This document shows positions 60,675-61,676 of a DNA stretch of 61,676 nt, piece by piece (the stretch's first letter is position 1; each line of letters begins with the position of its first letter). Under the pieces are notes generated by a model, which worked only from the letters and a program-made list of their open reading frames with translations, was not told where the DNA came from and made no database searches. This DNA comes from Acidobacteriaceae bacterium UBA1307 (GTDB lineage: Bacteria; Acidobacteriota; Terriglobia; Terriglobales; Acidobacteriaceae). Both the position numbers and the translations under genes were made by a program. The stretch is from positions 56,447 through 118,122 of the forward strand of contig DBTV01000042.1 in assembly GCA_002307235.1 (NCBI GenBank). Reading direction: 5' to 3'.

Positions 60675-61094
60675 GTTCCGCAAGAACGTGTCTCTCGGTG
60701 TGCCTTGAGCCAGGAGAGACGGTAGGGCGGTCCGGGGTAGATTCCGGGCTGGTCCCCAGGGCGAGGCAGAGCGGTTATGTCGCCCGTACAGGTTCCGAAT
60801 TAAGCTCTCGTCTTGCGGGGGGCAGGAACACATCGCATCGGTGCCCGCGCGTTCTCCGCCTTGGAGGGCTATGTGGGCCGGAAGCGGCGAAACGGAGCCG
60901 GCTTTCTCCTTATCAGGAAACGACTGGTCACCGTCCCGTTTCTCGTCTGAGATCGTGAAGAAGGCAGACGCGAAGCAGCAATCTTGAGGCGCCCGTGTGC
61001 GCGTGACGAAGGTCATGTGTGGAGGGTGTCTGAAGACGGTTGCCCGTGGCTGTCCGGTGAATGGTTCAAGGTTTTCGAGGTAAGGAGTTTCAGT
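60675..61094 (+). promoter_or_regulatory. Long 5' leader of rpsL
   Basis: About 420 bases separate the probable promoter from rpsL with no convincing gene. Several GC-rich complementary segments are present (for example GCCGG...CCGGC around 60880-60905). The open frame that runs into rpsL from 60984 lacks a ribosome binding site. A regulatory leader is likely; no named motif is recognised. Confidence 0.45.
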
Positions 61095-61493
61095 TTGCCT
61101 ACATTCAATCAGCTGGTTCGCAAGGGGCGTACGGCCCCGCGGTACAAGACGGCATCGCCGGCACTGCAGTCCTCGCCTCAGCGGCGCGGAGTTTGCACGC
61201 GTGTTTACACGCAGACGCCCAAAAAGCCGAACTCGGCTCTGCGTAAGGTGGCTCGTGTCCGCCTGACGAACGGAATCGAAGTGACGACGTATATCCCTGG
61301 CATCGGCCACAATCTGCAGGAGCACTCGATTGTGCTCATTCGCGGCGGCCGTGTGAAGGATCTTCCCGGCGTCCGCTATCACGTTGTGCGTGGAACGTTG
61401 GACTCGGTCGGCGTTGCGAATCGTTCGCAGAGCCGTTCGAAGTACGGCGCCAAGCGTGCCAAGGGCGGCGCGGCAGCCAAGGGTAAGAAGTAG
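61095..61493 (+). CDS. rpsL: 30S ribosomal protein S12
   Basis: 132 residues from a TTG at 61095 with TAAGGAG seven bases upstream. PTFNQLVRKGR, the decoding-centre loop TPKKPNSALRKVARVRL with the streptomycin-related lysine in wild-type form, and GGRVKDLPGVRYHVVRGTLD are diagnostic. A basic Ala/Gly/Lys tail ends the protein. First gene of the str operon. Unlike many bacteria, no rpoC lies directly upstream. Confidence 0.98.
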   Translation: MPTFNQLVRKGRTAPRYKTASPALQSSPQRRGVCTRVYTQTPKKPNSALRKVARVRLTNGIEVTTYIPGIGHNLQEHSIVLIRGGRVKDLPGVRYHVVRGTLDSVGVANRSQSRSKYGAKRAKGGAAAKGKK

Positions 61494-61573
61494 TATTGCG
61501 GTTCCGGGACGTTGTTTGGAGCCCGGACTGGGGTAGTGAGCAAGGCGCGATGAGCGCCGGAAGGTAAGGGATC

Positions 61574-61676
61574 ATGCCGAGAAAAGGGCATATTGCAAAG
61601 CGGGAAGTGGCACTGGATCCGGTCTACGGATCGACCCTGGTGACCAAGTTCGTGAACTCGATGATGTGGGGCGGCA
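61574..61676 (+). CDS. rpsG: 30S ribosomal protein S7 (5' part)
   Basis: The first 34 residues are in the window (MPRKGHIAKREVALDPVYGS and on to MMWGG), the standard S7 N-terminus that binds 16S rRNA. AAGGTAAGGG precedes the ATG. It starts 80 bp after rpsL, in the conserved str order. Confidence 0.96.
   Translation, partial: MPRKGHIAKREVALDPVYGSTLVTKFVNSMMWGG

Noticed and set aside
60661..61094. RNase P RNA or tmRNA in the long gap before rpsL
   Set aside because: The conserved core sequences of these RNAs are absent; it reads as a leader.

Overview
The window is a GC-rich bacterial chromosome segment that reads as an Acidobacteriota genome, most likely a Terriglobia/Acidobacteriaceae member. 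The grounds are an Oar-like TonB-dependent receptor with a carboxypeptidase-regulatory N-domain, a long two-lobed ThyX, a GH79 resembling the Acidobacterium capsulatum beta-glucuronidase family, and many secreted glycosidases and peptidases. Genes lie on both strands in short operons, often separated by strong hairpin terminators. There is no phage, IS or CRISPR array.

Layout. 1-5.8 kb: a truncated peptide-type ABC ATPase, an Oar-like outer-membrane receptor, and a divergent OmpR/CpxR-type two-component pair with a Cpx-box-like site between them. 6.0-12.7 kb: tRNA-Leu(CAG), osmC, a secreted M28 peptidase, mutY, an exported beta-barrel-like protein, recX and a DUF429 protein. 13-23.2 kb: alaS, a secreted S9 peptidase, cupin and VOC proteins, two small conserved-looking proteins, a TonB C-terminal-domain protein, and a pgl-glk operon. 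23.3-24.6 kb: a compact AT-rich island with a BglII-like endonuclease and an MT-A70 methylase, a probable imported type II restriction-modification pair. 24.6-38.2 kb: a TolC-like protein, a polytopic membrane protein, EAL-HDOD and GGDEF signalling proteins, fabG, DUF2071, tandem ThyX, vapBC, a heptosyltransferase-like operon, DUF3108 and kduD.

38.6-52.6 kb is a carbohydrate-utilisation locus. It holds a clan GH-A glycosidase, GH79, a GH141-like beta-helix, a GH43-like propeller, a DUF4038/apiosidase-like enzyme, a fucose mutarotase (FucU), GH127 and GH29, around an unusual regulator that joins an IclR-type helix-turn-helix to a periplasmic-binding-protein-like sugar sensor. Nearly all enzymes carry Sec or Tat-type export signals, so they probably strip fucose, arabinofuranose, glucuronate and perhaps apiose from a complex plant polymer such as rhamnogalacturonan II or arabinogalactan protein. 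No SusC/D-type or other transporter lies inside the locus.

52.6-61.7 kb: a structured intergenic region, a CheY-like receiver, a YacL-like PIN-TRAM membrane protein, rhodanese, tandem PilZ, rsmI, a site-2-protease homologue that has lost its HExxH histidines, rsmD, a lipoprotein, and the start of the str operon (rpsL, rpsG) behind a long leader.

Intergenic DNA carries three repeat classes: five copies of an ~80-bp hairpin repeat, two copies of a ~115-bp palindromic element whose closing stem covaries, and CCCCAGT-type heptamer arrays.
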